The translations under genes and the position numbers were made by a program. 55,655 nucleotides of DNA from Mycobacterium angelicum (GTDB lineage: Bacteria; Actinomycetota; Actinomycetes; Mycobacteriales; Mycobacteriaceae): assembly GCF_002086155.1 (NCBI RefSeq), contig NZ_MVHE01000034.1, positions 1 to 55,655 of the forward strand, written 5' to 3'. Of this stretch, positions 8,429-17,205 are shown in pieces. Numbering within the stretch: the stretch's first letter is position 1; the number at the start of each line of letters is the position of its first letter. The notes beneath the pieces are model-generated. The model saw only the letters and a program-made list of their open reading frames with translations. It was not told the origin of the DNA and ran no database searches.

Positions 8429-9487
8429 TTGCTGAATCTGCATAAATTGCCAGTACACCACCGGTTTTCCGGGCTATTCGTTTTGCTGACTCTGGCGTTG
8501 TCGGCCACGGCATGTTCGTCGATGTCGGTCAACGTTGCACCCCCGACGATCGATCCGGCGCAGCCGGCCGTGTCGCCGCCGGTGTCGCAGCAACCGGCCG
8601 GCGCGGTGCGTCCTCTGCCGGGCCACCCCCAGGCGGCGTTCTTCGACGGCCGCACGCACCAGCTGGCGGTGCTCAGCCCGGGCGCCGACCCGGCCGCACC
8701 GGCCAGCCTCAGCCTGTTCGGCGCCGGCCAAGCGCCGCCACGCGTCATCACGCTGCCGGTGGCTGCGGCCGCTTTGACCTGCGACGATCGCGGCACCGCC
8801 GACCTGGCCACGCGTGGCGGCTACCTCACGGTCGACCTGTCCTCCGGCCACGTCGCCCAGGTGAAGGTGGCCGACGCCGGGCAGACCGACTTCACCGCGA
8901 TCGCGCGTCGCGCGGACGGCAAGCTGGTGCTGGGCAGCGCCGATGGCGCGGTGTACACGCTGGCCTCCGATGCCGCCTCCGAAGCGAGAGTGGCCAACCG
9001 GAATAAGATCTTTGCGCGGGTGGATGCCCTTGCGACACAAGGGAACACCACCGTCGTGCTGGATCGCGGCCAGACTTCGGTGACGACGATCGGCGCCGAC
9101 GGCAGAGCACAGCAGGCCCTGCGTGCCGGTCAGGGCGCGACAACCCTGGCTGCCGATCCGCTGAACCGGGTGCTGGTCGCCGACACGCGCGGTGGGCAGC
9201 TACTGGTTTACGGGATCGATCCGCTGATCCTGCGCCAGGCGTATCCGGTGCGCGGGGCACCGTACGGGCTAGCCGGTTCGCACACGCTTGCCTGGGTATC
9301 CCAAACCGCGTCGAACATCGTTATTGGTTACGATCTGTCCACCGGAATACCCGTGGAAAAGGTGCGTTACCCAACTGTGCAGCAACCCAACTCGCTGGCC
9401 TTCGACGAAACGACGGACACCTTGTACGTGGTGTCGGGGACCGGCGCCGGGGTGCAGGTAATCGAGCACGCGGCGGGTCGTCCGTGA
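8429..9487 (+). CDS. lppL: lipoprotein LppL, beta-propeller-like
   Basis: A 352-residue exported lipoprotein. The signal peptide (about residues 1-28) ends in the lipobox LSATAC. The mature part has repeated beta-rich blades (for example NRVLVADTRGGQLLVYG and DTLYVVSGTGAGVQVIEH), consistent with a YncE/NHL-like propeller that binds a partner at the cell envelope. I chose a TTG start at 8429 because GAGGG lies about 8 bp upstream and the N-terminus then aligns with the known LppL; a GTG at 8372 would extend it by 19 residues. The stop overlaps the next gene by 4 bp. Confidence 0.85.
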   Translation: MLNLHKLPVHHRFSGLFVLLTLALSATACSSMSVNVAPPTIDPAQPAVSPPVSQQPAGAVRPLPGHPQAAFFDGRTHQLAVLSPGADPAAPASLSLFGAGQAPPRVITLPVAAAALTCDDRGTADLATRGGYLTVDLSSGHVAQVKVADAGQTDFTAIARRADGKLVLGSADGAVYTLASDAASEARVANRNKIFARVDALATQGNTTVVLDRGQTSVTTIGADGRAQQALRAGQGATTLAADPLNRVLVADTRGGQLLVYGIDPLILRQAYPVRGAPYGLAGSHTLAWVSQTASNIVIGYDLSTGIPVEKVRYPTVQQPNSLAFDETTDTLYVVSGTGAGVQVIEHAAGRP

Positions 9488-9738
9488 GTGCGCCGAGGTG
9501 GAGCCGGCTGCCCGCGGGCTGGGACACCGACATGTCCGACGAGTACGAGTGGGTGCCGTTGCGCCTACCGCCGGAGGTCACCCGGCTCAGCGCATCCACC
9601 CGGTTGTCCATCGAAGCCGAGTACCGGGGCTGGGAGCTGACGCGGGTACGTCTCTACACCGACGGCAGCAGGCGAGTTTTGTTGCGCCGCAAGAAGTCTC
9701 GGTTGGAGGACCGGCGGCCAGATCAGCCGGAACTGTGA
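9484..9738 (+). CDS. DUF5703 family small protein
   Basis: This 84-residue protein has the actinobacterial DUF5703 pattern: YEWVPLRLP, then an AEYRGWEL core, then a basic end (RVLLRRKKSR). No function is known. It starts with GTG overlapping the lppL stop and its stop TGA overlaps the pyrD GTG start, so lppL, this gene and pyrD form a translationally coupled unit. Small genes like this are often missed in annotation. Confidence 0.75.
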   Translation: MSAPRWSRLPAGWDTDMSDEYEWVPLRLPPEVTRLSASTRLSIEAEYRGWELTRVRLYTDGSRRVLLRRKKSRLEDRRPDQPEL

Positions 9739-10832
9739 CGGCCCTTGGGCAGTCGGGCCAACACCGTTGGTACGGTCTGCTGCGACGGCTGCTGTTCTTG
9801 GTCCCGCCCGAGCGCGTCCACACGTTGGTGTTCGCCGGGCTGCGCGGGGCCACCGCCGGGGCTCCGGTGCGCCGGCGGCTGCGACGAGCGCTCGGGCCGA
9901 GGGATCCCGTGCTGGCCAGCACGGTGTTCGGGGTGCGCTTCCCCGCCCCGCTCGGGCTGGCCGCGGGATTCGACAAGGACGGCATCGGACTGGCCACCTG
10001 GGGTGCACTGGGTTTCGGCTATGCCGAGATCGGCACCGTCACCGCGCATCCGCAGCCGGGCAACCCGCCGCCGCGCATGTTCCGGCTGGCCGCCGATCGC
10101 GCGCTGTTGAACCGGATGGGGTTTAACAACCATGGCGCCGGCGAACTGGCCATCCGGCTCGCGCGGCACACCCCCGACATCCCGATCGGGGTGAACATCG
10201 GCAAAACCAAGGCGACCCCGGCCGCGGCGGCGGTCGACGACTACCGGGCCAGCGCCCGGCTGCTCGGTCCGCTGGCGTCGTATCTGGTGGTCAATGTCAG
10301 TTCGCCGAACACGCCCGGGCTGCGGGACTTGCAAGCGGTCGAGTCGCTGCGGCCCATTCTGTCGGCGGTCCTGCAGGAGACCTCGACACCGGTGCTGGTT
10401 AAGATCGCACCGGATCTCTCTGATGCCGAAGTCGACGAAATCGCAGACCTGGCAGTCGAATTGGGCCTGGCCGGAATCGTCGCCACCAATACCACGGTAT
10501 CGCGCGACGGGCTGGTCACACCGGGCGTCGACGCGTTGGGCGCCGGCGGCATTTCAGGCCCGCCGGTGGCTCGACGCGCGCTGGAAGTGCTGCGCCGACT
10601 GTATGCCCGGGTCGGTGACCGGCTGGTGCTGATCAGCGTGGGCGGTATCGAAACCGTCGACGACGCCTGGGAACGCATAACCGCGGGCGCCTCGCTGCTG
10701 CAGGGTTACACCGGCTTCATTTACGGCGGCGGCCTGTGGGCCAAGGACATTCACGACGGCATCGCCCGCCGATTGCATGCCGGCGGTTTCGCGTCGCTGA
10801 GCCAGGCGGTCGGTTCAGGGGTCAATCGCTGA
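9735..10832 (+). CDS. pyrD: dihydroorotate dehydrogenase (quinone), class 2
   Basis: PyrD oxidises dihydroorotate to orotate in pyrimidine synthesis, passing electrons through FMN to membrane quinones. The 365-residue protein has the class 2 N-terminal amphipathic helices (about 10-50) for membrane association, then the barrel with AGFDKDG, TVTAHPQPGNPPPR, LLNRMGFNN, VNVSSPNTPG (with the catalytic Ser) and the FMN-phosphate site near GASLLQGYTG. Length fits the family (M. tuberculosis about 357). The GTG at 9735 overlaps the preceding stop as GTGA. Confidence 0.93.
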   Translation: MTALGQSGQHRWYGLLRRLLFLVPPERVHTLVFAGLRGATAGAPVRRRLRRALGPRDPVLASTVFGVRFPAPLGLAAGFDKDGIGLATWGALGFGYAEIGTVTAHPQPGNPPPRMFRLAADRALLNRMGFNNHGAGELAIRLARHTPDIPIGVNIGKTKATPAAAAVDDYRASARLLGPLASYLVVNVSSPNTPGLRDLQAVESLRPILSAVLQETSTPVLVKIAPDLSDAEVDEIADLAVELGLAGIVATNTTVSRDGLVTPGVDALGAGGISGPPVARRALEVLRRLYARVGDRLVLISVGGIETVDDAWERITAGASLLQGYTGFIYGGGLWAKDIHDGIARRLHAGGFASLSQAVGSGVNR

Positions 10833-10917
10833 ATTCGCTGCATCTGTGCCCGGCCATTTGGCACCATGGTCGCGTCGTGGGTCCGACGTTGGTCGGGGGT
10901 CTTGAGGGGGCCATGTC

Positions 10918-12429
10918 ATGTCGTTTGTGATCACCGCGCCGGACGCGGTGGGTACCGCGGCCGGGAGTGTCGCGGGTATCGGCTCGACTCTGGCGGAGGC
11001 GACGTTGGCGGCCGCGGGCCCGACCACCAGCGTTACGGCCGCGGCCGCCGATGAAGTGTCGACCGCGCTCGCACGCCTTTTCGGCGCGTACGGCCGGGAA
11101 TTTCAGGCGTTGAGCGCCCACGCGTGGGCCTTTCACGACCAATTCGCCGATTTGATGAAGGCCGGCGCGGCGGCCTATCTCGACACCGAGGTCGCCAATG
11201 TCGCCCAAGCCGCCGCCACCGACTCACTTTTGGGCGGCCCCGTCGGCGGCGGTACCCCTACCGGGATCCTCAACGGCGGCGGCCAGCAAATCGGGTCAGT
11301 CATTTCCTCACTCATTGGCGGCAACCCCGGCTCGATACTGCCGGGGCTGTTCGGCCCCAGCCCGACCGGCGGTTCGGCGCCTGTCGTCGGCCCGTACCAA
11401 GCCCTCTTCGCCAACACCGGCGCCAATCTGCAGACCGTCGTCGGCAACTGGGCCGCGCATCCCTTCCCGGCGCTGCAGCAGGTCATCAGCAACCAGCAGG
11501 GCTACGCGCAACAGGTTGCCGCGGCGATGGCAGAGGGTATCGCGACCTTTCCCGCCGGATTGCAAGCTTTGCCGTCGCAAATCCAGGCCGCCATCGACGG
11601 CTTCCATCCGGCCGAGGCCGCGCAGTGGTACATCGGCAGACAGTTCGGGTACGGCCAGACTATCGCCGCGTCGCTGGCTAACGCGGCCTATGACCTGCAG
11701 AACAACCTGCCCGGGTTGCAGTCCGACTTGGGTATGACCGGCCAAGCAGCGTTGACCGGCGATTATCACGGCGCCGTGGATGGGATGCCGCGCGCCTTGG
11801 CGCATCTGTTCCTCGACGGCGTCGAACTGCGCAACGCGTCGAACGTGATGATCCACGGGCCGGCGGGAGACCTGCTGCCGATCATGGATGTCGTTGGTCA
11901 GCAGGAGCAGGATCTGCTCAGCCTGTTGCCGCAGGGCACCATTCCTCGACATATGGCGCAGAACCTGTTCAACGCCGTCGGTACGGTCGGGCCCTCGTTG
12001 GGCGTTGCGCTCATCGGGCCGCCGATCGCCACCCTAGACGGGTTGGCTACGGGCCTGACGGCATTCGGAACGGCAGTGCAGACCGGCGACGCGATCGGTG
12101 CGGTAACCGCAATCGTCGGCATGCCGGCCTACGTGGCAAACGGCTTCCTGAATGGCCAAACCGTTGTCGATCTGACGATTCCGGTGACCGAGACAGTAGT
12201 TATTCCACCGCTTCCCACTATCGCCGCAAACACACCGGTCGTGGTCCATCTGCCCTTCTACGGGATTCTTGCTGGGCCACAACCGATTTCAGCGACGATC
12301 CACATCCCCGCCGGGTTGACCACGCTCCCGGTCACGCTCAGCTTCGGGGGAACGCAATTCGGCGGCATCGTCCCTGAATTGCTGACCTACATTCCCGAGC
12401 AAGTCGCCTCAGCAATCTCGCCCAAGTAG
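10918..12429 (+). CDS. PE family protein with a unique C-terminal domain (no PGRS)
   Basis: The 503-residue protein begins with a typical PE domain (about 1-95): MSFVITAPDAV start, an AAADEVSTALARLFG helix and YGREFQALSAHAWAFHDQF, ending near the YxxxD/E-type secretion signal YLDTE. PE proteins leave through ESX type VII systems. The remaining ~400 residues lack Gly-Ala PGRS repeats and a PE-PPE lipase domain; they are Ala/Gly/Leu-rich with a beta-rich end (about 390-500). A strong RBS (GAGGGGG) precedes the ATG. No PPE partner is adjacent. M. tuberculosis has no PE gene at this place as far as I recall, so this is probably a lineage-specific insertion. Confidence 0.85.
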   Translation: MSFVITAPDAVGTAAGSVAGIGSTLAEATLAAAGPTTSVTAAAADEVSTALARLFGAYGREFQALSAHAWAFHDQFADLMKAGAAAYLDTEVANVAQAAATDSLLGGPVGGGTPTGILNGGGQQIGSVISSLIGGNPGSILPGLFGPSPTGGSAPVVGPYQALFANTGANLQTVVGNWAAHPFPALQQVISNQQGYAQQVAAAMAEGIATFPAGLQALPSQIQAAIDGFHPAEAAQWYIGRQFGYGQTIAASLANAAYDLQNNLPGLQSDLGMTGQAALTGDYHGAVDGMPRALAHLFLDGVELRNASNVMIHGPAGDLLPIMDVVGQQEQDLLSLLPQGTIPRHMAQNLFNAVGTVGPSLGVALIGPPIATLDGLATGLTAFGTAVQTGDAIGAVTAIVGMPAYVANGFLNGQTVVDLTIPVTETVVIPPLPTIAANTPVVVHLPFYGILAGPQPISATIHIPAGLTTLPVTLSFGGTQFGGIVPELLTYIPEQVASAISPK

Positions 12430-12633
12430 TCGGCGCTCGGCCGGGCGCAAGAATTTCGCAAGAGTTTCGCGACGATCTCGCACGCGGTCTGCGGGAGCAT
12501 TCCAGAAGATGGGCTTGGTGATCTCGCAGAAGGAATGTCGATGAAAATCACCGCGACGGTTGCGAGGGGATGCTGGGCCTGGCGATCATCAAGCTGGCTA
12601 ACATCCTCCGCAGACAGCTCAGCCGGTAGGCTT
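12430..12633. other. intergenic region between convergent PE and hydrolase genes
   Basis: About 200 bp with no convincing gene. A 40-codon plus-strand ORF from the ATG at 12541 (MKITATVARG start) has no clear RBS and loses recognisable character after 10 residues; it may be a remnant. Confidence 0.4.
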
Positions 12634-13239
12634 TCAAGTCTCCGAATACCTGGCGGACAGTAAATACTCCGACACGAAATCAGTTGTGAGACAGTGCCAT
12701 GCGCGCCATCGGCGCAACATGTAATGTCCGGCACCGTCCAGGCCCACCCATTGCGCATCCAGACCGCGAGCGCGAGCACGAAAGGTTTGGCTGCGTGAAT
12801 CAGCAGGATCTGTCCACGTATCGGCGGTGCCGTGCAGAACCAGCAGTCGGGTACCCACCGGGATCCGGTCGCCAGCTCCTCCACCCCACCACGGGGCCAG
12901 CGCAACGATGGCACCCACGTCGCTGCGCGCCGCCAACCGCGCCGCGACCCGGCCGCCCATCGAATGGCCAACCAGGACAACGCTTTCCGGTGCACACCGC
13001 CGGCGGAGTTGGTCGAGAACATGTTCGGCGTCGCGGACGGCATCCAATCCGGGACTGTTCCATCCGCGGCGGCGGTACTGCACCCGCCGCACATAGACAT
13101 GGCGGCCCAGCCGTCGGCGCAGCGCGCGGGCGACGAACATCATCCGCAGGTTGGCCAGCTGCCACCAGTGCGACGCCGCATCGCTTCGCACCTTGCCGCC
13201 CGGCAGGACGAGTACACACCCCTGGTTGCGTGGCGCCAC
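12634..13239 (-). CDS. alpha/beta hydrolase
   Basis: This 201-residue protein has the nucleophile elbow GHSMGG (Ser near residue 94), a strand LVLHGTADTWTDP carrying the probable catalytic Asp, and GAGHYML with the catalytic His. It is compact, with no signal peptide and no lid domain. The substrate is unknown; small esterase or lipase activity is likely for the family. The GTG start at 13239 lies 30 bp after the PEBP gene stop, suggesting co-transcription with it and the M20 peptidase gene. Confidence 0.8.
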   Translation of the reverse strand: MAPRNQGCVLVLPGGKVRSDAASHWWQLANLRMMFVARALRRRLGRHVYVRRVQYRRRGWNSPGLDAVRDAEHVLDQLRRRCAPESVVLVGHSMGGRVAARLAARSDVGAIVALAPWWGGGAGDRIPVGTRLLVLHGTADTWTDPADSRSQTFRARARGLDAQWVGLDGAGHYMLRRWRAWHCLTTDFVSEYLLSARYSET

Positions 13240-13269
13240 GATTGTGATTCGGAGCCGACGGCGGTGCGG

Positions 13270-13800
13270 TTAGGTCTGCTCGTAGGTTCCGTGAAGGACC
13301 GCGCGGGCGATCGCGTGCTGGAACAGGTTGAACCCCAGGAAGGCGGGGCTGGCGTCTTCGGTGAGGTCGAGCTTTTCCACCTTCACCGCATGCACCGCAA
13401 CGTAGTAGCGGTGTGGTCCGTGGCCCGCCGGCGGCGCGGCCCCCACATAGCGGCGCATGCCTGCGTCGTTGACGAGAGTGAGCGCGCGTCCCGGCAACTC
13501 GCCGCCGTCGCCGGCGCCCTCGGGCAATTCGGTGACGTCGGCGGGCAGGTTGGCGACCGCCCAGTGCCAGAAGCCGGACAGCGTCGGCGCGTCCGGGTCA
13601 TAGACGGTGACCGCGAAACTGCGGGTCTCGGCGGGGAATCCCGACCAGCTCAGCTGCGGGCTGACGTCTTCGCCGCCGGCGCCCATGATTCCGCTGATTT
13701 GCGGAGTGGCCAGCGGTTGCCCATCGGTGATCGAGTTGGAGGTCAACGTGAAAGACGGCAGCTTGGGCAGTGCGTCATACGGGTCGGACGGCGATGCCAT
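13270..13800 (-). CDS. PEBP/YbhB family protein
   Basis: This 176-residue protein of the phosphatidylethanolamine-binding protein family matches Rv2140c. Family motifs are visible: DVSPQLSWSGFP, VYDPDAPTLSGFWHWAVANLP (the anion-binding pocket) and GPHRYYVAVHAV. Members bind phosphate-containing ligands and small molecules; a bacterial role is not settled. The ATG at 13800 is 32 bp after the M20 peptidase stop. Confidence 0.9.
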   Translation of the reverse strand: MASPSDPYDALPKLPSFTLTSNSITDGQPLATPQISGIMGAGGEDVSPQLSWSGFPAETRSFAVTVYDPDAPTLSGFWHWAVANLPADVTELPEGAGDGGELPGRALTLVNDAGMRRYVGAAPPAGHGPHRYYVAVHAVKVEKLDLTEDASPAFLGFNLFQHAIARAVLHGTYEQT

Positions 13801-13832
13801 GGACAGTCCTCTCGGGTAATCGGGCGAAATCT

Positions 13833-15185
13833 CTAGCAGTTTGTCAGGAAGTGCGCCAGCACGTCGGTGCCGAACCGCAACGCGTCGATGGGTACCCGCT
13901 CATCGACGCCGTGGAACAGCGACGAGAAATCCAGATCCGGCGGCAGCCGCAGCGGACTGAAGCCAAAACAGCGAATACCCAAGCGCGCGAACGCTTTTGC
14001 GTCAGTACCGCCGGAAAGCATGTACGGAACCGTGCGGCCGTCCGGGTCGATCGCCAGCACGGCGGCGTTCATCGCATCGACCAGCTCGCCGTCGAAACTC
14101 GTCTCGTACGACGGCAGATCCCTGACCCATTCCCGGGCCACGTCCGGACCGATCAGCGCATCGATCTCGGCTTCGAACGCCGCCTTACGACCGGGCAGGA
14201 TGCGACAGTCCACCACCGCTTCGGCTACTGCGGGAACGACGTTGGCCTTGTAGCCGGCCTTGAGCATCGTCGGGTTGGCCGTATCGTGCAGGACGGCCTT
14301 GAGCATGCGAGCCATGGGACCGAGCTTTTCGATCAGTCCGTCCAGATCGGGTGATTCGATGTCGAACGGGAGGCCGGTCTCTTCGCTCAGAGCGGCGAGG
14401 AAGTTGACCACGGTGTCGGTGCGCACCAGCGGAAACTGATGGCGACCGATCCGGGCGACGGCCTCCGCGACGGCGGTGACCGCGTTGTGGTCATGCACCA
14501 TCGAGCCGTGGCCGGCCCGGCCCCGCGCGGTCAGCCGCATCCAATTGATGCCCTTCTCGGCCGTCTCGATCAGGTACAACCGGCGCTCGCCCCCGTCGCG
14601 GCGCGGCACCGTGAGGGAGAAGCCGCCGACTTCACCGATTGCCTCGGTAATGCCGTCGAAAAGGTCGGGCCGGTGGTCGACCAGCCACTGCGCACCGTAG
14701 GTACCGCCGTGCTCCTCGTCGGCGACGAATCCGAACACCAAGTCGCGGGGCGGCACGATGCCCTCGCGGCGAAAGTGGCGGGCCAGCACGACCATCATGC
14801 CGACCATGTCCTTCATGTCGACCGCGCCGCGGCCCCACACATACCCGTCTTCGATCGCACCGGCGAAGGGGTGGACGCTCCAATCGGCCGCTTCGGCGGG
14901 CACCACGTCGAGGTGGCCGTGGATCAGCAGGGCGCCCCGCGAGCGATCGGCCCCCTCGAGGCGGGCGAACACATTGCCCCGGCCCGGCGCGCCGGACTCG
15001 ATGTATTCGGTCTGATAACCGACCTCGGCGAGCTGCTCAGCGATCCACTGCGCACACTCGGCTTCTCCCTTGGTCGTCTCGAGTTCACCCGTATTGGAGG
15101 TATCGAACCGGATCAGCCTGCTGACAACCTCGGCAACGTCATCGGCGGGGCGGGCTGGCGCCTCTGTCTCACGGGTCACAGTCAC
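13833..15185 (-). CDS. M20 family metallopeptidase (dipeptidase/deacylase-like)
   Basis: This 450-residue enzyme has the M20 dizinc motifs: HGHLDVVPA (His91, Asp93), GRGAVDMKDM (bridging Asp123) and DEEHGG (general base Glu157 followed by metal-ligand Glu158), plus a late His in FHGVDE. A dimerisation domain lies between about 200 and 330. Family members hydrolyse dipeptides or N-acyl amino acids; specificity is unknown. It matches Rv2141c. I chose the GTG at 15185 (VTVTRE), as in the homologue; the longer ORF would add 32 residues. It is the first gene of a minus-strand group and faces the tRNA-Leu gene. Confidence 0.9.
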   Translation of the reverse strand: MTVTRETEAPARPADDVAEVVSRLIRFDTSNTGELETTKGEAECAQWIAEQLAEVGYQTEYIESGAPGRGNVFARLEGADRSRGALLIHGHLDVVPAEAADWSVHPFAGAIEDGYVWGRGAVDMKDMVGMMVVLARHFRREGIVPPRDLVFGFVADEEHGGTYGAQWLVDHRPDLFDGITEAIGEVGGFSLTVPRRDGGERRLYLIETAEKGINWMRLTARGRAGHGSMVHDHNAVTAVAEAVARIGRHQFPLVRTDTVVNFLAALSEETGLPFDIESPDLDGLIEKLGPMARMLKAVLHDTANPTMLKAGYKANVVPAVAEAVVDCRILPGRKAAFEAEIDALIGPDVAREWVRDLPSYETSFDGELVDAMNAAVLAIDPDGRTVPYMLSGGTDAKAFARLGIRCFGFSPLRLPPDLDFSSLFHGVDERVPIDALRFGTDVLAHFLTNC

Positions 15186-15297
15186 CTTTCCTACCACTTG
15201 ATAGCGGTGCTGGTGTGACCGATGATGATCGCCGAGCCGGGTTGGGCGTGCGCAGGCCCATCCGATAGCCTTAGCTGCCAACTCATGTGGTTGCTTT

Positions 15298-15383
15298 GTC
15301 CGAGTGGCGGAATGGCAGACGCGCTAGCTTGAGGTGCTAGTGCCCTACTAATGGGCGTGGGGGTTCAAGTCCCCCCTCGGACA
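15298..15383 (+). tRNA. tRNA-Leu (anticodon GAG), integration target
   Basis: The 86-base class II tRNA has a perfect 7 bp acceptor stem (GTCCGAG with CTCGGAC). The anticodon stem CTAGC/GCTAG encloses the loop TTGAGGT, giving anticodon GAG (leucine). A variable arm with GCCC/GGGC and a TPsiC arm GGGGG-TTCAAGT-CCCCC follow. CCA is not encoded. The last 18 bases form part of attL, and the gene stays complete after integration because the element supplies an identical 3' end. Confidence 0.95.
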
Positions 15384-17011
15384 CATCCGGCGACACGACT
15401 TAAGTCGGCTGTCGCCTTGACTTGTCGCAGATGCGGATCGTAATCAAGACGCAGTCCGAGGGTCGCGTATACCTGGGCACGCTCCGCCCCGGTGGCCTCA
15501 CCCAACACCGCTGAAAGCCCGCCCAGTTGCTCAACCAACTCGCTGATCTCTGCCGCAGACATAACCTGGGGCCGCTCCGTGCGCTCAAGACGTGCCCTCA
15601 GCTCGTCACGCTCGGCCGTGCGACGACGCAACGCAGCAGCCAAATCCTCAACGGCCACACCGGACTCCACCGCAGCGACCAGGGCGGCGATCTTGCCATT
15701 CACCTCGCTGAGCTCACGCTGCAAGGCGGCATATCCATTTCCAGCTGCCGGGTCCACGTCCTGCCCTCGCGCGAGGTCTTCCGGATCGGCCAAGGTGGCG
15801 ATCCATTTGTCCAGTCGCGCGGTCACCTCGTCTTCCCGGAGATACACCGTCCGCGGGTGATCACTCAGGTCGACCGGTACCGAACGCGACTTGCCGAGCT
15901 CGCATCGGTAGAGGATGCGCGTTGTCTGCTTCCCTGGTCGGGCAGCCCCCTGCATCCGCCGGCCACATGCGGCGCAGTACAGCAGCCCACGAAGCGCATA
16001 GGGCACGGCCGATTCTCTACTGCAGACGAGCCCGGGCCCTCTGCGCGCCTGTGTCCGAAGACGAACGGCCTGCGCCAGCTCGGCTGTGATCAGCGCTTCG
16101 TGGGTACGGCGGTCCGGTGCAATCCAGTCGGCCTCATCCCGCCACCGCATGCGGGTTTCATACCCCGCTGCGACATCGTCGGGGTTGACCAAGACCTCGT
16201 ACTTCTCCTGTTTGCCCCAAACGCGGACGCCTTGGTATGCCGGGTTGTCGAGGATTGCGCGGACCGCCGAATGAGACCATCCCCGCGGGTCACGGTGTCG
16301 ATTCCGGGTGGGGTCATATTGGCTAGGTGACGGCACACCATCATCGGTGAGTTGTTGCGCGATGTAGCGGAGGCCGGCGCCTTCGGCATACATACGGTAA
16401 ATCCGTTCAACGGTTGGAGACGTCGCTGGGTCGGGGTCGAGGCGGTGCAACCGCTGCCCGAGATTTGCCTTGGCAAGGTTTGGGTGCGGTCCGGCATCGA
16501 CCAGCCGGTAACCGTACGGTGGTCGACCACCGAGATATCTCGTTGTGTCCTGCGCGAGCGCCGACATCGCGGTACGGACTCGCATCTGGATTCGCGCACG
16601 CTCGCCCTTGCTCATTCCGCCAAAGAGCGTCATCACAAGGTCGTGCGCCTCGGAGCCAGGGTCGACCGCTCCACCGACCTCAGGTACCCACAAACTAACT
16701 CCGTAGTGCGTCAACACAGGGAAAGTAAGCGCGAACTGCGGCCCATAGAACGCGCGGGCGGGCTCCCCGATAACAACGGCATCAAAGCCACGGTCCCGAG
16801 AAGCGACATCAGCAAGGAGGCGTGATGCCTCCGGCCTGCGCTTCCACGGCAGCGAACGGCTCTGTCCCACATCGAAGTAGTCAGCGGCGATGACTCCGCC
16901 GTGCGGGGCGATCAGGTCCATGGCACGCCGCTTCTGCCAGCTGCGGCTCGCCTCCGGGTCTTGAGCGTCCTCAGTGCTCACTCGGCCATAGAAGGCAAAC
17001 CTCAGGCTCAC
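15365..17011 (-). CDS. large serine recombinase (integrase)
   Basis: The 548-residue protein has the serine recombinase catalytic domain (1-~150) with the nucleophile Ser12 in YGRVSTE and the GMSKGERARIQMRVRTAM helix, a recombinase domain (about 170-320) with PPYGYR and GWSHSAVRAILDNPAYQG, a zinc-ribbon remnant (CAACGRRM, then YRC) and a coiled-coil segment (about 430-500). Large serine integrases act on short att sites and need a directionality factor to excise. The GTG start overlaps the preceding gene by 4 bp. The final codons and stop lie inside the tRNA 3' end, so the protein terminus depends on integration. Confidence 0.93.
   Translation of the reverse strand: MSLRFAFYGRVSTEDAQDPEASRSWQKRRAMDLIAPHGGVIAADYFDVGQSRSLPWKRRPEASRLLADVASRDRGFDAVVIGEPARAFYGPQFALTFPVLTHYGVSLWVPEVGGAVDPGSEAHDLVMTLFGGMSKGERARIQMRVRTAMSALAQDTTRYLGGRPPYGYRLVDAGPHPNLAKANLGQRLHRLDPDPATSPTVERIYRMYAEGAGLRYIAQQLTDDGVPSPSQYDPTRNRHRDPRGWSHSAVRAILDNPAYQGVRVWGKQEKYEVLVNPDDVAAGYETRMRWRDEADWIAPDRRTHEALITAELAQAVRLRTQARRGPGLVCSRESAVPYALRGLLYCAACGRRMQGAARPGKQTTRILYRCELGKSRSVPVDLSDHPRTVYLREDEVTARLDKWIATLADPEDLARGQDVDPAAGNGYAALQRELSEVNGKIAALVAAVESGVAVEDLAAALRRRTAERDELRARLERTERPQVMSAAEISELVEQLGGLSAVLGEATGAERAQVYATLGLRLDYDPHLRQVKATADLSRVAGCVRGGT
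15366..15385 (+). repeat. attL core (20 bp)
   Basis: The sequence CAAGTCCCCCCTCGGACACA covers the last 18 bases of the tRNA-Leu gene plus 2 bases. It also encodes, on the minus strand, the last codons of the integrase. Confidence 0.9.
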
Positions 17012-17205
17012 GCCACTCCCCTCCCTGATCCGAGCATCCGGTCCCGCACAGCCATTATCACGTGTACCAGCGCGCTGTTGGCCTCGCGCGGAAGTCGATA
17101 GTGGTCGGGCACGTCAATTTCAACATCCCCCTCTGACATCGTCGGCGCATCGATTCGAGCGTCGCGCTCGGACCGGGCATGTGCTGTTCGGGGGCTGTCA
17201 GCCAT
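17008..17205 (-). CDS. small hypothetical protein between rep and int; candidate directionality factor
   Basis: A 65-residue soluble protein with a polar N-half (many Arg, Asp and Glu) and a C-terminal helix (ANSALVHVIMAVRDRML). No helix-turn-helix is obvious. I chose the ATG at 17205 because AGGGGG lies 6 bases upstream; it then overlaps the rep stop by 8 bp, and its own stop overlaps the integrase GTG (GTGA). In AICEs the xis gene usually sits exactly here, but recombination directionality factors of serine integrases have no common fold, so the role is inferred from position only. Confidence 0.65.
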   Translation of the reverse strand: MADSPRTAHARSERDARIDAPTMSEGDVEIDVPDHYRLPREANSALVHVIMAVRDRMLGSGRGVA

